A DNA stretch of 64,000 nt from Adineta ricciae (lineage: Eukaryota; Rotifera; Eurotatoria; Adinetida; Adinetidae): positions 124,001 to 188,000 of the forward strand of contig CAJNOJ010000134.1 of NCBI GenBank assembly GCA_905250025.1. The letters are read 5' to 3'. The notes beneath the pieces are model-generated. The model made no database searches. It had not been told where the DNA came from and was given only the letters and a program-made list of their open reading frames with translations. Below, in pieces: positions 1 through 15,853 of this stretch; position 1 is the first letter of the stretch; every line of letters begins with the position of its first letter. The position numbers and the translations under genes are program-made.

Positions 1-2744
1 ACCAATAATTCCGAGATATTGACCAATACAACCGAGAAAAATCTATTAGTTTTTCCAAATATCAATAATAATTTAATCTACTATTTCGTTCCTATTTACA
101 CAATCTTGTTTCTCATCGGTACATTCGGTAACGGCCTTGTTATCATCAGTATCATCCGTTCCTCACGTCTTCGGACGGTGACAAACACTTATCTACTCAA
201 CATAGCAGTCGCTGATTTCGTTCTCCTTCTTAGTGTTCCGTTCCTCATCGTAACAATTCTCGCTGAGGGTTGGATTTTCGGAAATGTCTTGTGCAAAATG
301 TATTATAATTTCATCCATATTAATCAATATGTCAGTTCGTTACTACTGGCAGCGCTATCGTTCGATAGGTACCTTGCTGTCTGTCATCCTATTCGCGCAA
401 TCGAATTTCGAACACGAACAAAATGCGTATTGATCATTGCGGGTATGTTAATATTCAAGAGATTTGTTTTTTTTTGTTATTCAATATGTTTCCGTAAAGG
501 ATGTTGGCTCATCTCCGTTTTCTTTCTGGGTCCGACATGGGTCTTCGCAACAGTGACATCCGAACGGTTCGTCTTCTGGCTCGGCTATCGCGTCCAAAAG
601 TAAGATATTTGCTTCGTAGTACAGCCACGCATATTGTAGGGCGATGCGTGAAAAAGGCTCATTGGTTTGTATTGAAATAGGATCGCTACCTTGAAGTTTT
701 TCGCCGGATGAAATTAATGAGAAGAAAGATGTATAACACGCACTCACCAATTTAAGGACATTGGATTCGACACAATTATAGCTTTTCTTTCATGTCAAAC
801 GAATTAACGCTCTAATCATATAAATCCCAGCAGAGAAGAATCGATGTTTTTAGAAACAGTATGAAGATAGATGATATATTTGGTGATGAAAAAATAGAAA
901 ATAGGGCGAGAAAGGATGTCTTACGATCGATGAATTTCATTCGCGCCTTGATTAGATACCAAAAAAGCAAATTTACAATGATCTTTTCAAAGCAGCCAAA
1001 TTCAAAGATTATCCTACGGGAACTTTTTGTCAGAAACACGACCTTCTCTCGGAACCTCTGCAGAATTATCAAACTAACGAGTAGAAATGAGCACGGTAAA
1101 GAGATTCATTAGTATTGAGCTTAGTTTTTCACAATATATTATTTTCTTTTTATATGCGCACCACATTGATGACAAATAAAAGATAGTTAAGGCAACATGT
1201 CGATTTGAGTCTTCAAAAAAGAACTGTTTTTAATTGACATAGTTTCTGTTGTGCATTGAACTGTTAACATAAGGTTTTCCTCGATTAATCTTCTGAGAAA
1301 ATCAAAGACGCCTGACGCTCTTCGCGCACTTTGTTATTACCAACGATCTCAGTGTAAATCGAGTGGGATTTATCATATTTTCGGTAGTAACCTTCGCACC
1401 TAAAAATATCTATAAAATGACATTAAAAATTAATGAAAGGATTTTTACGATAAAGTACTCAGGGTGGACAAATATAGCCGATGTTAATAGATGATTGAAC
1501 AGAAAATATGGGAAATAAATCTCAAATGACAAGCATGAAATGAAAACTAAGAACACAATCATATCTTGAATCTGCAGATCCAAGTTACCCCCTTTGACGT
1601 CATCGAACTATAGGACTGCGCTGCACGGATGTTTTTTTTCCTTTTCCTTCTCGATTTCTTCACGAACGGATGTGTATAGTGCAGAGAAGGTTAGCAGATA
1701 AGAGCTTTTGGTCCCATTTAAACCAGAAAGAATTGGTAGAATTGAGCACGATAATTATGTTCAAGTGTTCTCTTCCCTGAAGCGGTACAGCTTATTCTTC
1801 GAAGAACATTCGCTTTAATGACCTAGGAAATTTTGTTTAGATGTGTCATTGATTTTCCATCGATTATCTTTACAATTCCGCCTGAAATTGTTTTCACTTA
1901 TTACGCATTTTTCCTTGGATTTCTCTTTCCGGTTTCAATGATCACAACGTTCTATATTCTTGTCCTTGTACGACTCAATCGCATTCGACGCAAGCACAAA
2001 TCCGAGCTCAAACAACGTTCACATCGAAAAGTCACACGAATCGTTCTCGCCGTCATCACGGCTTATTTTATCTGTTGGGTACCTTACTGGTTTCTTCAAA
2101 TTTTCATCACCATCGATCCGCTGATCGATTCTCTACGGTTAAACTTCTCAATTTTACCCGCCAACACCAGTATGCGATTTCTTCGTGAATTAACTCATCT
2201 AACAACAATTATTGGTTATGCAAATAATTGCCTCAATCCGGTTTTATACGTTTTTCTTTCGGAATCCTTTCGCGAAGAGTACTTGATTGTTTTAAAATGT
2301 TTCCATCCTTGTGGATTCTTCACAGACAATGATTCCAATGATGATAATATCATTCAGAATTCTTATGAACGCGACCTAGGTGAACGCTCGTCGGGAGTAA
2401 TCGTCGAAAGGCGAGAGAAATCTATGAAGAAGATCAAGCATAGCGTGGCCATCGATGAGATTCCATCGAATTTTCAATCACTTTCTTTATGTTTCCATCG
2501 TAATAATGATCGGAAGAGTCATTCATCGTCGACGAGCTTCCTTCCAAAAGAACACGATCAACATTTATCTATGTCTCATCGTAAATTGTCACTGACATCT
2601 CGGCGTATAAAAACGCAACAAAAGAAACAATTAGTTATGGTCAAATTGACCCTAAATCCAACGTTATCATCGCCAAGGATTCTTGATGACGGCGGAGTTT
2701 ACTGTGGTGAAGACACATACACCAAACAGTTGCCAGTAATTTGA
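1..2744 (+). CDS. Somatostatin/allatostatin C-like peptide GPCR, 5' partial
   Basis: Rhodopsin-class seven-helix receptor of the plasma membrane, most like somatostatin/allatostatin C/opioid receptors. The frame is open from base 1, so the start codon lies outside the window. N-glycosylation sequons precede TM1. Exons: 1-442, 500-599 and 1841-2744, joined in phase at GT-AG sites. Visible motifs are GNGLVI (TM1), LNIAVADF (TM2), FDRY (TM3 end), a Cys opening the CVIDFP stretch of extracellular loop 2, CWVPYW (TM6) and NNCLNPVLY (TM7). The cytoplasmic tail is long (about 150 residues), basic and Ser-rich. The second intron is about 1.24 kb, very long compared with the 50-60 bp introns of neighbours, and I see nothing coding in it. 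A polyadenylation-like AATAAATAAATA follows near 2776. The ligand class is inferred from resemblance; the receptor fold is clear. Confidence 0.85.
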
Positions 2745-3446
2745 TTCAGTTATCAAACTCTTCAATGTTGTTTTAAATAAATAAATATCTCTATTGATTC
2801 AACAGCAAGTTGTATGGAGATCATTTAGTGAAAAAAGGGGCAGAAATGTGTGACATATGACAAAAGTATTGTCAGAAGTATAGACAATAAGAGCATACGG
2901 AGGAAGGCAAAATGTGACAAGAGACAAGAAATGCTTTCAGAGAAGTCTCAAAAGACGTCTGTTTTTCGAAATTTTTGACATCTGAAGGAAACAAACTGGC
3001 GATGCTCAGTTCCGAGATTCATTTTCAAAACTCCACTTTCTTCCTACTCAAACAATAATGTCAAAATCTACTTGGACCCATTAAATATAAGTACACAATA
3101 TAATGCTTCGTTTACGTTTTATCTTTCAAGACAAACAAACAATACAATTAGAAGTTGTTTTTTTTTTTGATTTTCTAGTGAATATGTACGTGCCATTGAA
3201 GAAGGAGATTCGAGGTTATGGATGAATATAATCGGCAGAGAGAAAAACAAAACATTAGACAGATGAACAACAGCAAAAGAAGGAACAAAACGATCTGTAA
3301 TGGACACTTTTCTTAAGAGAAACAACAAAAAAAAGGAAACGACAAAAGCATTTTGTGTTCGTTCGTAAATTTTTTCAATCAATGACATATACAAGGAAAG
3401 CAAAAAACTTTTTTTTTCTTGTTTAGCGTTCGATTCGTGTACAGAA

Positions 3447-4945
3447 TTAATAAGCACGATCGCGATAACGTGATGATGTATGTCGACTTGATGCCGGCGG
3501 CGGTGATGGTGAATGGTGATGTGAACGACCACTACCATTATGGTGACGATCTCGATCGCGTTCACGGTCTCGGTCACGATCGCGATCACGTTCTCGGTCT
3601 CGATCTCTTGATTGTGGATTTTGTTGTTTGTATTGCTTCGCTGCTTCATAATGATCGTAAAAGCATCGATCGGAATATCGGCAAAATCCATGACGAAGGT
3701 AATATCGGCAAGGAAGTGACCTTTAGAAGAAAAAGACAAAACAAACACGCATTAGTACTGCAATTGAAAGAAATTCCATGAAAAAAGTTTGATTAGATGG
3801 ATATATATATATACCAACGTGTGTGTGTGTTTTCTTTGTCAAGCTCATTCTGATATAAAGATATAAATCACAGCACATCTATACATACAGTTGAAAAGCT
3901 TTTGATAGGTAAAAATAAGTATTTTGGTTGTTTTTCCAAATATAATTGGAGATAAATATTTCTAACAAGCCACGATAAATAAATGGATACTCGTTTAAAT
4001 GATAATCAATATATTAATTCAAGTAAATCTGTTTAAGAGTCATGGACTAAATCTGAGGAAGAACTCGAGCGACGAATAAAAACACGAGTCTAGAAGAATG
4101 AGATAGTGAAGATCACTGACAGCTTTTTATGAATGATTTTATTGTTGTTGTTTTTTTTCTCGTCTTCAATACCAACAGAAATGTTACGCAAAAGAAGTTT
4201 TACTTACTTCAGATGATTTTTATGTTTTTTGATGATACGCGCTTTATCATCCTTATTATCGTACCAATGTTTACTCGGTGTGATGAATGCTGAACGTACT
4301 TTACACACTGGACAACTAAAGTAACACAAAACAAGATGTTTTTCGGTAGTTTTTCCAAACAATACCTTTCCGATTCAGCATTATTATAACGCGAGCGTTT
4401 CCATGAGACAATGCATTCGTAACAACTAGAAGAAGAGTCATTTTCAACATTGACACGGTTCGATGAAAATCAAAACTTACAAGATATGATCGCAGTTGTC
4501 AAGAACACCATACAATCGTTTAGCTTCATCGACATCAGTCGAACAAATGCCACAAATATGTCGACCGGAATTGCTACCTCCGTCCTTATGACGTCGTCGT
4601 TTTGATGATGAACTCGACGGTGGAGGTGAAGCTGGCGAACGGCGATGACTTTCTTTACGAACGACTGGTGATCGGGAACCTCCTACTGAACTGCGACTAC
4701 GTGATCGAGAAACAGGTGAACGAAGCGATGGTGGGGATGGAGTTCGGCTAGAAGAAAAGGTTGACCTTGAATATTTTAATGAATATTTTTCTATACTGTG
4801 AACTGTCCCGGCGACGTTTTTGTGTTGCTGATGAAGATTGACGAGCAGCACGGCCATTACTATCTTTATCACCGATAAGAATGACGCTTGAATGTGAATG
4901 TGATCTGGGCAAGGGCTCAGGCGAAATTGAACGTTCCGAACTCAT
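3447..4945 (-). CDS. mkrn: Makorin-like RING + CCCH zinc-finger protein
   Basis: Probable E3 ubiquitin ligase. I splice five exons: 4945-4797, 4747-4481, 4435-4376, 4315-4208 and 3720-3447, all with GT-AG borders, giving 285 residues. The order is an Arg/Ser-rich N-terminus with many SRSRS and SP motifs, then a RING finger opening CGIC and closing CPVCKVRS, then the spacer KHWYDNKDDKARII, then one CCCH finger (C-x8-C-x5-C-x3-H) beginning PCRYYLRHGFC, and finally a tract of alternating Arg-Asp. RING followed directly by a CCCH finger with that spacer is the makorin signature. Ordinary makorins also carry CCCH fingers before the RING; here that half is SR-like, which suggests a link to RNA processing (inference). 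The fourth intron, about 490 bp, is longer than the rest. The gene starts back to back with membralin, 1.2 kb away. Confidence 0.72.
3798..3831. repeat. TA and TG dinucleotide tracts
   Basis: TATATATATATA followed shortly by GTGTGTGTGTGT, within the last intron or 3' region of the makorin-like gene. Simple repeat, seen directly. Confidence 0.75.
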
Positions 4946-6132
4946 GGTTTAAGCAACTGGCATATAAATACAACACAATTATATTGTAATCTGAAAAGAA
5001 AACGTTAATCTATAGTCTCCCTTCTTTCTTCTTTCTTTCTTTCTTTCATTCTTTCGAATAGTCATGCATTGCAAATTTTAAATAAACAAATAAACAAATA
5101 CGCGAATCAGCGACGAGATACAAATTTCACCGAACGAATTGTCAAAATAGAGAAATTATTCAAAGAAAACTTTTCGTCATCGTCCATAAAATTTCTTCTT
5201 CTTCCCCAAATTATTTACGAATATCCGGAAAAAAAATATATTGACCATATTTTCATCTATAGATGTCACCTGAACTTGTCACGTTCAAAATGCCATTGTA
5301 TCTCAAAACTCAGGTTAGATCACAAATCGAGTTGTTCTATGCTCTGCAAATGAACAGTTTGAAACTAGAAGTGTCTCGAGAAAACTCTACAGGAGCCCTC
5401 GAGACGAAGTACCACTTATAGTTCTATCACAAGAATCAATGACAGTCGTCTATGTTTAGCGAATTAATAATAAAACGTGTCGCATATTCTTTGAAGCATG
5501 TACGTATATCCCAGATTTTTAATTTACATAGGAGAACTCGTTGAAATGTCTTTGTTGTAAACCGGTACATTGATTAAAAAGCAGTATGCCGGAATGTTCA
5601 ATCCGAGATTTTCGCTATGGTGCTAGTAATAATATCTGATTAACTTTTTGGGTATCTTTTGAAGGTTATATATTAAATTATTTTGGGAAAAATCTTAGAA
5701 ATGTCTTCGTTTTTTTTCAGACTAATGGTTTTTGAGTAATTCATGATCATTAGTTGATTCAAGGAGAATATTTGTGTGAACTGAAACTTAATACTTATCA
5801 AACGAAGCGAAACGATTCACAAACGATGCAAATAAGAGATATGCCATGCTTATTTTATGAGCAAAGGATTCGTACAATGACGATTGAATCATAGATTGAG
5901 TATTAACAAATGATTTTTGATGAAAATGCAATATTAACAAAGTGTGTCTATGAGGACATCTTTTGCCAAGTTTTCTATTCGTTAACTTCGCATCCTAATA
6001 TGGTCTGTGCATTTGCCAAATGTTTTTAAACAAATTAAGTAATATTTATGAACAACAAACTATGACGTGCGCGAAATGGTCGTTTGACTAGAAAATATCG
6101 CTTTCTTTTTCAGATAATTTTGCTGTTTATTT
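4946..6132. other. Intergenic region between divergent makorin-like and membralin genes
   Basis: About 1.2 kb lying upstream of both flanking genes, so it should hold both promoters. It contains a pyrimidine-rich CTTT-type microsatellite near 5020-5056. Short open frames here (for example 5069-5353) show no family resemblance and were not called. Confidence 0.5.
5022..5056. repeat. CTTT-type simple repeat
   Basis: A run of CTTT/TTCTTTCTTTC units, visible directly. It lies just upstream of the makorin-like gene start. Confidence 0.8.
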
Positions 6133-8209
<2,077 letters not shown>

Positions 8210-8589
8210 CAACTTTCCTTGCTGTCACATCCGCTGTAGAATAAAAATCTTCTCTCTCGTTTTCCGATCGAGCATATGCATGTACAGTTGAACGACTTCT
8301 CTTTTTCAGTTCGATTTTTCCTGTCGAAGTGTGATTCTTCTCTTTTTGCAAACAGTATCAAAGACGAATGTATTCCCATTATCATCAATCTCATGTTATC
8401 AATGGACGATTGATACCACAGTTTTGAAAATAAATACAAATTTTTAATATCGAATTCTTGGCGAAGATGATTTGTAGTTGTTTGAGTCAGTAGTGAAAAT
8501 ATTTATTTTCTGAGGAACAAAAACAAGATCAACTTATGGTTACATCAAGTTAATTAACATGTAATATTCACAAAAAAAGATTCTCGATG

Positions 8590-11048
8590 CTATCGGAGTT
8601 TATTCAGAAATTGTCGAAGTCCTGTTCGAAACGCCATTCCACTGTACGAGTAGAGAAAGAAATTGATCGAGTAAGACGTATACGAAAATAACTGTGTAAA
8701 GAAAACAGCGATGAAAAGTAAATGAATTAATATTTGATCATCAACTATTTCTCCATTGTCTGACAATGGATGATATATATCCGAGATTGTGTGATTTTTA
8801 ATCTCGATAAAGACCAGATTCTTCAATTGATTCGTTGTTAAATTTGCTTTCTCTTGAAAATGATCCAGTGCAGCATGTTGACTGAAGATCTGTCCATCGA
8901 TTGTACTATGGATTTTCACCACAATTAAACAGATATGGGCTGGCGCATTGAGCACAAGAAAACAAGTTGATACCAAAAGGAGCATACGGGTAACACGAAT
9001 CGATTGATTTGTTGGAGCATCCTTACTTGAGAAATGCTCGGAACCTTCGCGTGAGAAATTCGATTTAAGTGATATATTATTCACTGGCTTCTGCCTTAAT
9101 GAACCGGAATGTTGCAGAAGCGATGGACAATGGTTGTATACAACTGCATTTTTACCAACGATTTCAACTTTTACCTGAAAAAAAGTCAGAACTTCGTCGG
9201 TAATGATGCTGTTCGATTGAGGGTAAAAGAAACCATGGGATTTGCCTCAGTTTAAACAGAATTCGTGACGAAAGACTTTTTTATATACTGACTGATGAAT
9301 TATTAACCAATAGACTACCAGCATTAATATATAGATATCCAAAACGACGTTTTTACAGATTAAAATCGAGAACACCGATTAACAAAGTATATCCTCTTTG
9401 ACAACTTGACTGCTATTTTTCTGTTTTTAGACATGCATGAGCTGTGAATGAACTTCTTGCACACTGTGTGTTGACGTCACTTCCTGAGTACTTCTGTTCC
9501 TCGGTTTTAAATATATTACTTGACGAATCTATTATTCACGCGACTTAAGCTGCGATTGACGTTCTAATTTTGAAAAAAAAATTACCTTTGTGGCACACAT
9601 TTCGTTATCAACCAATTCTGTCTCGTCACTATTGATTTGTTGGATTGTCAAAACATTCTTGTTCAACGAATTATCTGAAGTATCTTTCCCGGGTATTCCA
9701 TCATCAGAGTATTGCCCTTGAGATGTCGGTAGACATGTGTATGAACAAGTTCTGGAATATGTATCTTCATTCAGTGCCCTATTCTGTTGAGCATTTCGAT
9801 CTTTCTTGCGCTGTCTGGGTACCGTGGAGTTTGCAATAATCGCTGATCGAGCATGTTGTCGGATAAGATTCACAATGAGAATGTTAAATATCAAAATAAG
9901 AGAAAACGGAATGATAAATGAGCATAAAGCGTCACCAATGAACCAAATGAGATTAAATTCCTCTTGGCAATTAACGTGAGGATTAAAATGAATCAATGCC
10001 CAACAAAAGACACAACTAAAAAAGAATATACATCCAAGTGGAATAATTGGTGCTGAGCGCCTTTGAGTAGCAGCTTGAATTGGATATCGAACAGCGATGT
10101 AGCGTTGGATGGTAAACAACACGGTAAGATAAGCTGAGAGTAACTCAGCTAGTTGACTAAGAAAAGAGATTGTTAAACAAAGACGTTGCGTATCCCATTT
10201 GTTAACGTCATGAATAACTCGAATTAATAGAGCGATGTTTAATATGAGATCGCTGCAAGCTAAAAGAAACATAAATGAATTTCGAGTTTCGTTTACTTCG
10301 ACTACTGATTAGTTGTAACATTATTGACAGAGAAGATTTTATACTCTGATTGTTTAAGTAGTCGGCGAAACTCGTCAATAATCTATACATTTTGTTGACG
10401 CCAGAAGTGTGACTATTAATTCAGGTAAAATGGCATATTTGTTTATAACAGAGCCAAAAGGAAAAGATATAGGTTAGTTGCATGAAATCGAGAGCGACAT
10501 GAGCCTATTTGAGAGTCATTCAAAACAAAAGTACACTGTGTCATGTCAGAAAGATATGAATCTGTCAAGAACAATTTCCTGTTTTTAACAACAAGTTGTA
10601 TTACATTAACGTATTGGGAAATGAATGTTTTTCTCAACAAAGAAGAAAATCATAGTGACAATTTGACGTGTTGGCAAGGTACTGTATATATATTTTACGT
10701 TAGTCAACTGAACGAACTCGGAATATTTTCGATAAACATTAAACATAGAAGAAAAATCAAAAGCAAAATCAGATTATTGTCGAACATCTTCGATCGATGT
10801 TCTGCACGAATATTACACTTACCTAGAGCGATCAATGTCCATTTATGTCGAAGATTTTTCGTAATAAAACTCCTTGATAGAAGAACGATTGTTGATGAAT
10901 TGGCAATAAGACCAATACAACTAATGATAAGAATATATGGATTCGTGAATTTCACTAAAAGCATTTGTATTTGTTGAAATTTGTTATAATATTTTGGCGT
11001 ATTAATCGTTAATTTTAGTGCTGTTGCTACCGTCGATGTATTCAACAT
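8590..11048 (-). CDS. Orphan rhodopsin-family GPCR
   Basis: Seven-helix receptor on the minus strand, in three exons: 11048-10823, 10259-9586 and 9174-8590, with phase-consistent GT-AG joins and introns of about 560 and 410 bp. The N-terminus has an NTS sequon. TM1 contains GLIANSSTIVLLSR. TM2 is restored across the first join as ALACSDLILN. TM3 ends in IQRYIAVRYPI, an ERY/DRY variant. The third intracellular loop is long and polar, about 130 residues. TM7 has a weak NPxxY equivalent (SINFFLYSYSG). I cannot name the ligand. It most resembles the large set of divergent peptide-receptor-like proteins expanded in rotifers (inference). The start Met at 11048 is the only ATG before TM1 in that exon. 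Confidence 0.75.
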
Positions 11049-14000
11049 GATTGCTGTAAATGGAGAGAGAGAGAGGGTGACTAAGTTGTAAATCTGAAAT
11101 ACGGCAATGTTTCAATCAATGGATGTTTTTTTGTCTGTTTGTCTCCTTTTCTGAATGCTTCTCTGAACTCACTAACGGCCCACGATCATGTTCTCTTCTT
11201 TGTCTCTCTTTATCTTCTCAGCAATTCTTCGCCAAAGACAATTAGACTCGCAGTATTATGTGTTACCTGACAAGAGATGAGAATCATGTGAAAAGTTCGA
11301 GTGCGATTGATGTGTCAATCACCAAATGTTAATTGTGCAGAGTGATCTATTCTCTGGGGTTGAGCTCAGTATTGTAAAGTACATTCTGGTCAAAGTAGTC
11401 GAAGAAAAAAGTTTGTAAAATCTTTTGAACACCTGCCTGTTCAGCACTCAAGATGAACCGCTTCGTGGAAATAGAAGGATGGGAAATGACATCGAGAAAT
11501 ATTTTTGGGATTAATCTATATCAAAAAACTTCTATTGCACGTCAATGAGAACTGACGTGAGAATCTGTCAGCTCAAATGTAGCTTTTCATATTCTCGTTG
11601 ATTAAGAGGTAGCGAAGCACAAAATTAGATAGTACAGAGAAGATTTCTTGGGGACGTAAAACAAAAAACGAGCAACTAGTCATCAGGATGATTTTTAGGA
11701 GTGTATGCTTATTTCCATTTACAAAACACGAGGAAGTAATCAGTAAGCGAAGCAGAAACCAAATAACACTGGGCAGATAAGGTAATGAATAGGATAGCAA
11801 TCATATACGTTTGATCAAAAGTAAATGGATACATCGCGACAGAGACTACGGCTCTTGTTTCAGCTTTATAATCATTTTTTTTAATGAATACATTGTTCAG
11901 ATTGTCGAAAATTAGTCAAGGAAAAGAAACGTGTTTAATGCCGAGGAAAATCCGAGAAAATAAAGAATAAATTACCAAGAATATTTCCTATAAGACTTTA
12001 TTCATTATTAAAAGAAAGCACGTCACTTAAAAGCTTTTGAACAAAGCTAATCCGGCTTGAGCAAGACTATTACATTATGTAATGCAAATAAGAGGGTGAA
12101 CTACTGCTGAGCTTTGCTATAACGCCTTGGAATCCCTTGTTTATTTAATGAATGTTTTTCGGGCATCGCAATCTCTGTAAAACACAACGTCTGACTAGAT
12201 TATCTTCACTGTAGGTTCATTTCAATTATCTGAAGAATGTCACCATGAAAAAACTGTTTTATTTCTCGGAGCATTCTGTAAGTGATAGAAGGCTCCTGGC
12301 TTTATTATCTCGAGACTTCTTTGCTTTTCTTTTAGCTTGTTTTCTGTGAGATTTACTTATTTAGCTAGTCATGTAAAAGAATGAAGACGTTCGATGTGTG
12401 TGTTGTGGAAAGAGAAATCGCTTTGGAATGCGACAACGTTGTACCTTCGTATTATGTTAAGAGAAACAAAGATTTAAATAATCTTTAAAGAGATAAGACG
12501 AAGAAAATAACTCACTAAATAATCTCTGTGTCTACAAGCTGACTCTCGATAATCAAAGTCTCAGCGGATGTAATGCCACCTGGTGCAGATGTAATACATC
12601 GTTTTGAGCAAGCTGATAGCAAAGACTTTTCGCCCGGGCGGTAATCTCAATTTACGATTGAGTGCATGCCTGTTCCGATGACGTTTGACGATATAATGAA
12701 GGTACGTCTGTTCATCAAGGAGAAGATCAGTAATGAAACAGTCATCCTACTCATTCTGCTTTCATTTCCCTTAGTCATATGCGAAAATGATTGCTGATGA
12801 TTATTTTTTGACCGAAGCCCATCAACGTCGAAAGCTAAATCATCGGTAAACAAAAAGAAAGCGGCTAACGCTGATGTCAAACATTAATCTATCTTTGCGA
12901 TGTAACCAGCATGAAGAAAAAACGCATTCCACATGAATGTTCTGATGAAAACGGATCTTATGAAGTTGTCTAGGCTATTATTGTATTTAATAATATGAAC
13001 CAAAACTTAACATTAGTTATCGAATGATATCATTATGAGTTATCAATAAAACAACAAAGGGGAGTGAAAAAAAACTCTGTTCATGTGTGTAACGACCTTC
13101 AACAGTTGATGAGACGATACTTTGAAATGAACTGACAAAGAAAAATGAATTATATTCTGTTCGTCTCTTCAGCGCATTTGATTTGTCCTCCTATCAAAGT
13201 TAACGATTTCTTTTGTCCGCTATTTCTATGTACATCAATCATTTACTAATGAAAAATCTATGGAAATCTTGCTTTTTTTACAATGCCGAACTCAGGATGA
13301 ACTTGTTCACCATCGAATGTAAATAGATATTCTATTCCAAAATGTTTTTCCACACGACATTTTCTGCCAAATTAATCAAATCTCGAGACACAACTAACTA
13401 CCATAGACATCTATGATCAGAAGGCTATAAAGTCTCATTCTTCAATTATAATCAAAGTTCTTCTCTCGACTGTCAAAAGCTTTGTCATGTTCGAAGAGAA
13501 ATCTAACCGAGTGAGAAATTTTTTGTTTGACACGAAGAAATTTGCATGCTCTGTCAGTATTCGACAAGTTCTTTCTCATGCAAAACTATAGCCCACACAC
13601 GAATACAACGTCTAACTTAATATGTACATAAATGTCATTCGTTGAAAGTAGATTTCCGAAGTAAAAATGTCAGCCTTAATGAATAATTGTAAAAACATTA
13701 GACAAAAAAGCGTTCCAGGAGAGTCGACTTTAGGACAATGACACATCATAGATGTGTTCATCTATATACGACATGCGAATTCTTAATTATACTTGCCTTT
13801 CATTATTTTGCTCTTATGAACGTAACTTAGTGAAGGAAATTGTGTGAGGAAACGTGCTACTCGGACCTTTAGTCTAATAAAGGCTGTATTGCAAGGAATG
13901 ATTAGTATGTTTAATATTACTGGAGAAACGTCAGCACTCTTGACTTTAATAACTAGTGCAATCGATGGAAAGTGTTCCTTAAAGCGTCAATAAAAAGTCC

Positions 14001-15853
14001 GAGACGACTTCCGTTTCGTCAATGTTCACAATTCAGACTATTTACATCTGAAAATTTGATAAAAATATCGCGAACGGGAAAGTTTAGATTTATTCAAATT
14101 TTTCACATAAATTAACACATTTACTTCGTCTATTTAGTAGTAACTTAAATTACGTATCGGAAGATGCAAGTTTTTAACAAAATTAATTTCTATCACAAGT
14201 ACATTCCCACCCAAACGTCGAAAATATATTCGTATTTGTATGCTGTCTTCAACTTACCACTTCCCTCAAATGTAGTAGCAAAATCGCTTCTCAGAAAGAA
14301 TCACACTCTGAGCTAAAAGAAAACTTATTGATACGTGCAGAAGAAGCACTAATTCCGGTTATTTACAGACTAAAGAAAACAAGTCATATCGATGGTTGTT
14401 GAAATGCTACGGATCTTGAGATTTGTCCTCTCGATGATCACTTGCGGAGAACGTTCTCTATTCAACAGAACGAAAGCGATATAGCTATTCGCTGAAACAA
14501 CCTGTCAGAGATAGTTTCAGCTACGTAAAAGCGTGAGGAAAAGATCAGGGACAGAATTTCGAATGTAATTATTTTGACGACTGAATATCTGGAATGCGAA
14601 TGAATCTAATCAACAGCTCTCCATTCGAAAAGTATTATCATAATTGAATATTGTAATAGATTTATTTGACTCGATGAGTTTAAGTTTATGTAAGATTCCT
14701 AAGTGAGACTTTTGATCAGCTACTCTTCTAACTAGTAATTCACACTTATGGATGGTTTCATATTTCTTCAATTCGCACAACTAGGTGCAACGCTACTGAA
14801 AAGAAGAGTAATTTTTCTCAACAGAAATAGAATAATTTGTATAGAACTCGTTCTATATGTTTAACGCGACTATTGTCGCCGTAATTTCATCAAGATTCGG
14901 TGTGAATAAGAATTTCTTTTGTAAATCAAAATCAACTTCCGTAAGAAAATGTGAAACTAGGTCAATGCAATCTTCCGCCCTTTTCTCGACTACATAGCAT
15001 AAGTAGCAAATATTTGACGTGTTATAAAATAACATGTTTTGCAGAAAATATTGTATCGGTAGAAGAAGAGGCTGAACAAGAATTTCATGAGCAGAGCTTT
15101 CCATTGTCTTTAGAAAAATCATTGTACTTCAAAGTATACTTTTTGATCCCATATCATTTCACGAGCTCTTTCTACTTGACTGATTTGAATAATGTATTTA
15201 AAATTATGTCGCGATGAATAATAGACAATCAACTACGTATTCAATTTCCAATAACAACAATTGAGCACATTCTTCTACTCTATGACTTTTGATTTAGAAA
15301 GATCGTCTTAAGTCTACAATGATCAAGATTTCATCGAAGAAAGTGCTCAACTGTGTGCGGTATTCTTATGTCACTAGAATATTTCACCTTCGCTCGCATT
15401 GGTCTCATAGAAAATTTGACGATGACCTTAAATCAGTGTTTTTTCACCCATAAAAGAAACAAAAAAAGTTTTATAAGAATTCGCTTGATGAATAACTATA
15501 CGTATTTTCAACCACATTGTCAATTATCTGTACATTGTATTTCGAATGAACTATCTTCACCTACTGACATCTGTTGTCAACGATTTATATATGTCAAACA
15601 AAGCTTTTTTGTGAAAACTAAACATATAAATAAAGTGATAGAGTAGATTTGATTGGTGGACTCGCAATGTGGGTCCTAAGGTCTATTTTGTTGTTTTCAT
15701 ATTTTGTTTATTAATCGTCTTATTTATTTGATATTCACGTGAATTAATTACGAAATATTTCATTATGAAATTTCTTGAACTTTGTGTATTTAAGATCTCT
15801 AGTTCTTCGTCATTTTTCGTTTGAAATTCAGTATCAACTACATCTAATAGACA
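11049..15853. other. Gene-poor 4.8-kb stretch
   Basis: Largest apparently non-coding interval of the window, upstream of both the orphan receptor (-) and eIF1A (+). Open frames inside it are all short (under 100 codons), lack family resemblance and do not splice into anything I recognise. It has a GA microsatellite near 11063-11078 and an isolated GC-rich patch (CGCCCGGGCGG) near 12630. It could hold distal regulatory DNA or decayed sequence; the sequence alone does not decide. Confidence 0.45.

Noticed and set aside
481-750. Minus-strand 89-codon frame
   Set aside because: It overlaps the second exon of the receptor on the other strand, has no family resemblance and no supporting splice sites.
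3119-3748. Minus-strand 209-codon frame with Val/Ile/His-rich repeats
   Set aside because: It is an alternative frame of the makorin-like last exon; the Arg-Asp repeat read one base over produces it.
12620-12640. GC-rich CGCCCGGGCGG patch as a possible RNA gene or origin
   Set aside because: No cloverleaf, box motifs or longer structure could be drawn around it.
12647-12880. Minus-strand 77-codon frame in the gene-poor region
   Set aside because: Starts with a hydrophobic stretch but shows no splice partners, no family resemblance and ordinary composition for the region.
14951-15646. Two plus-strand frames of 88 and 97 codons upstream of eIF1A
   Set aside because: No resemblance to known proteins and no consistent joins; likely chance frames in AT-rich DNA.
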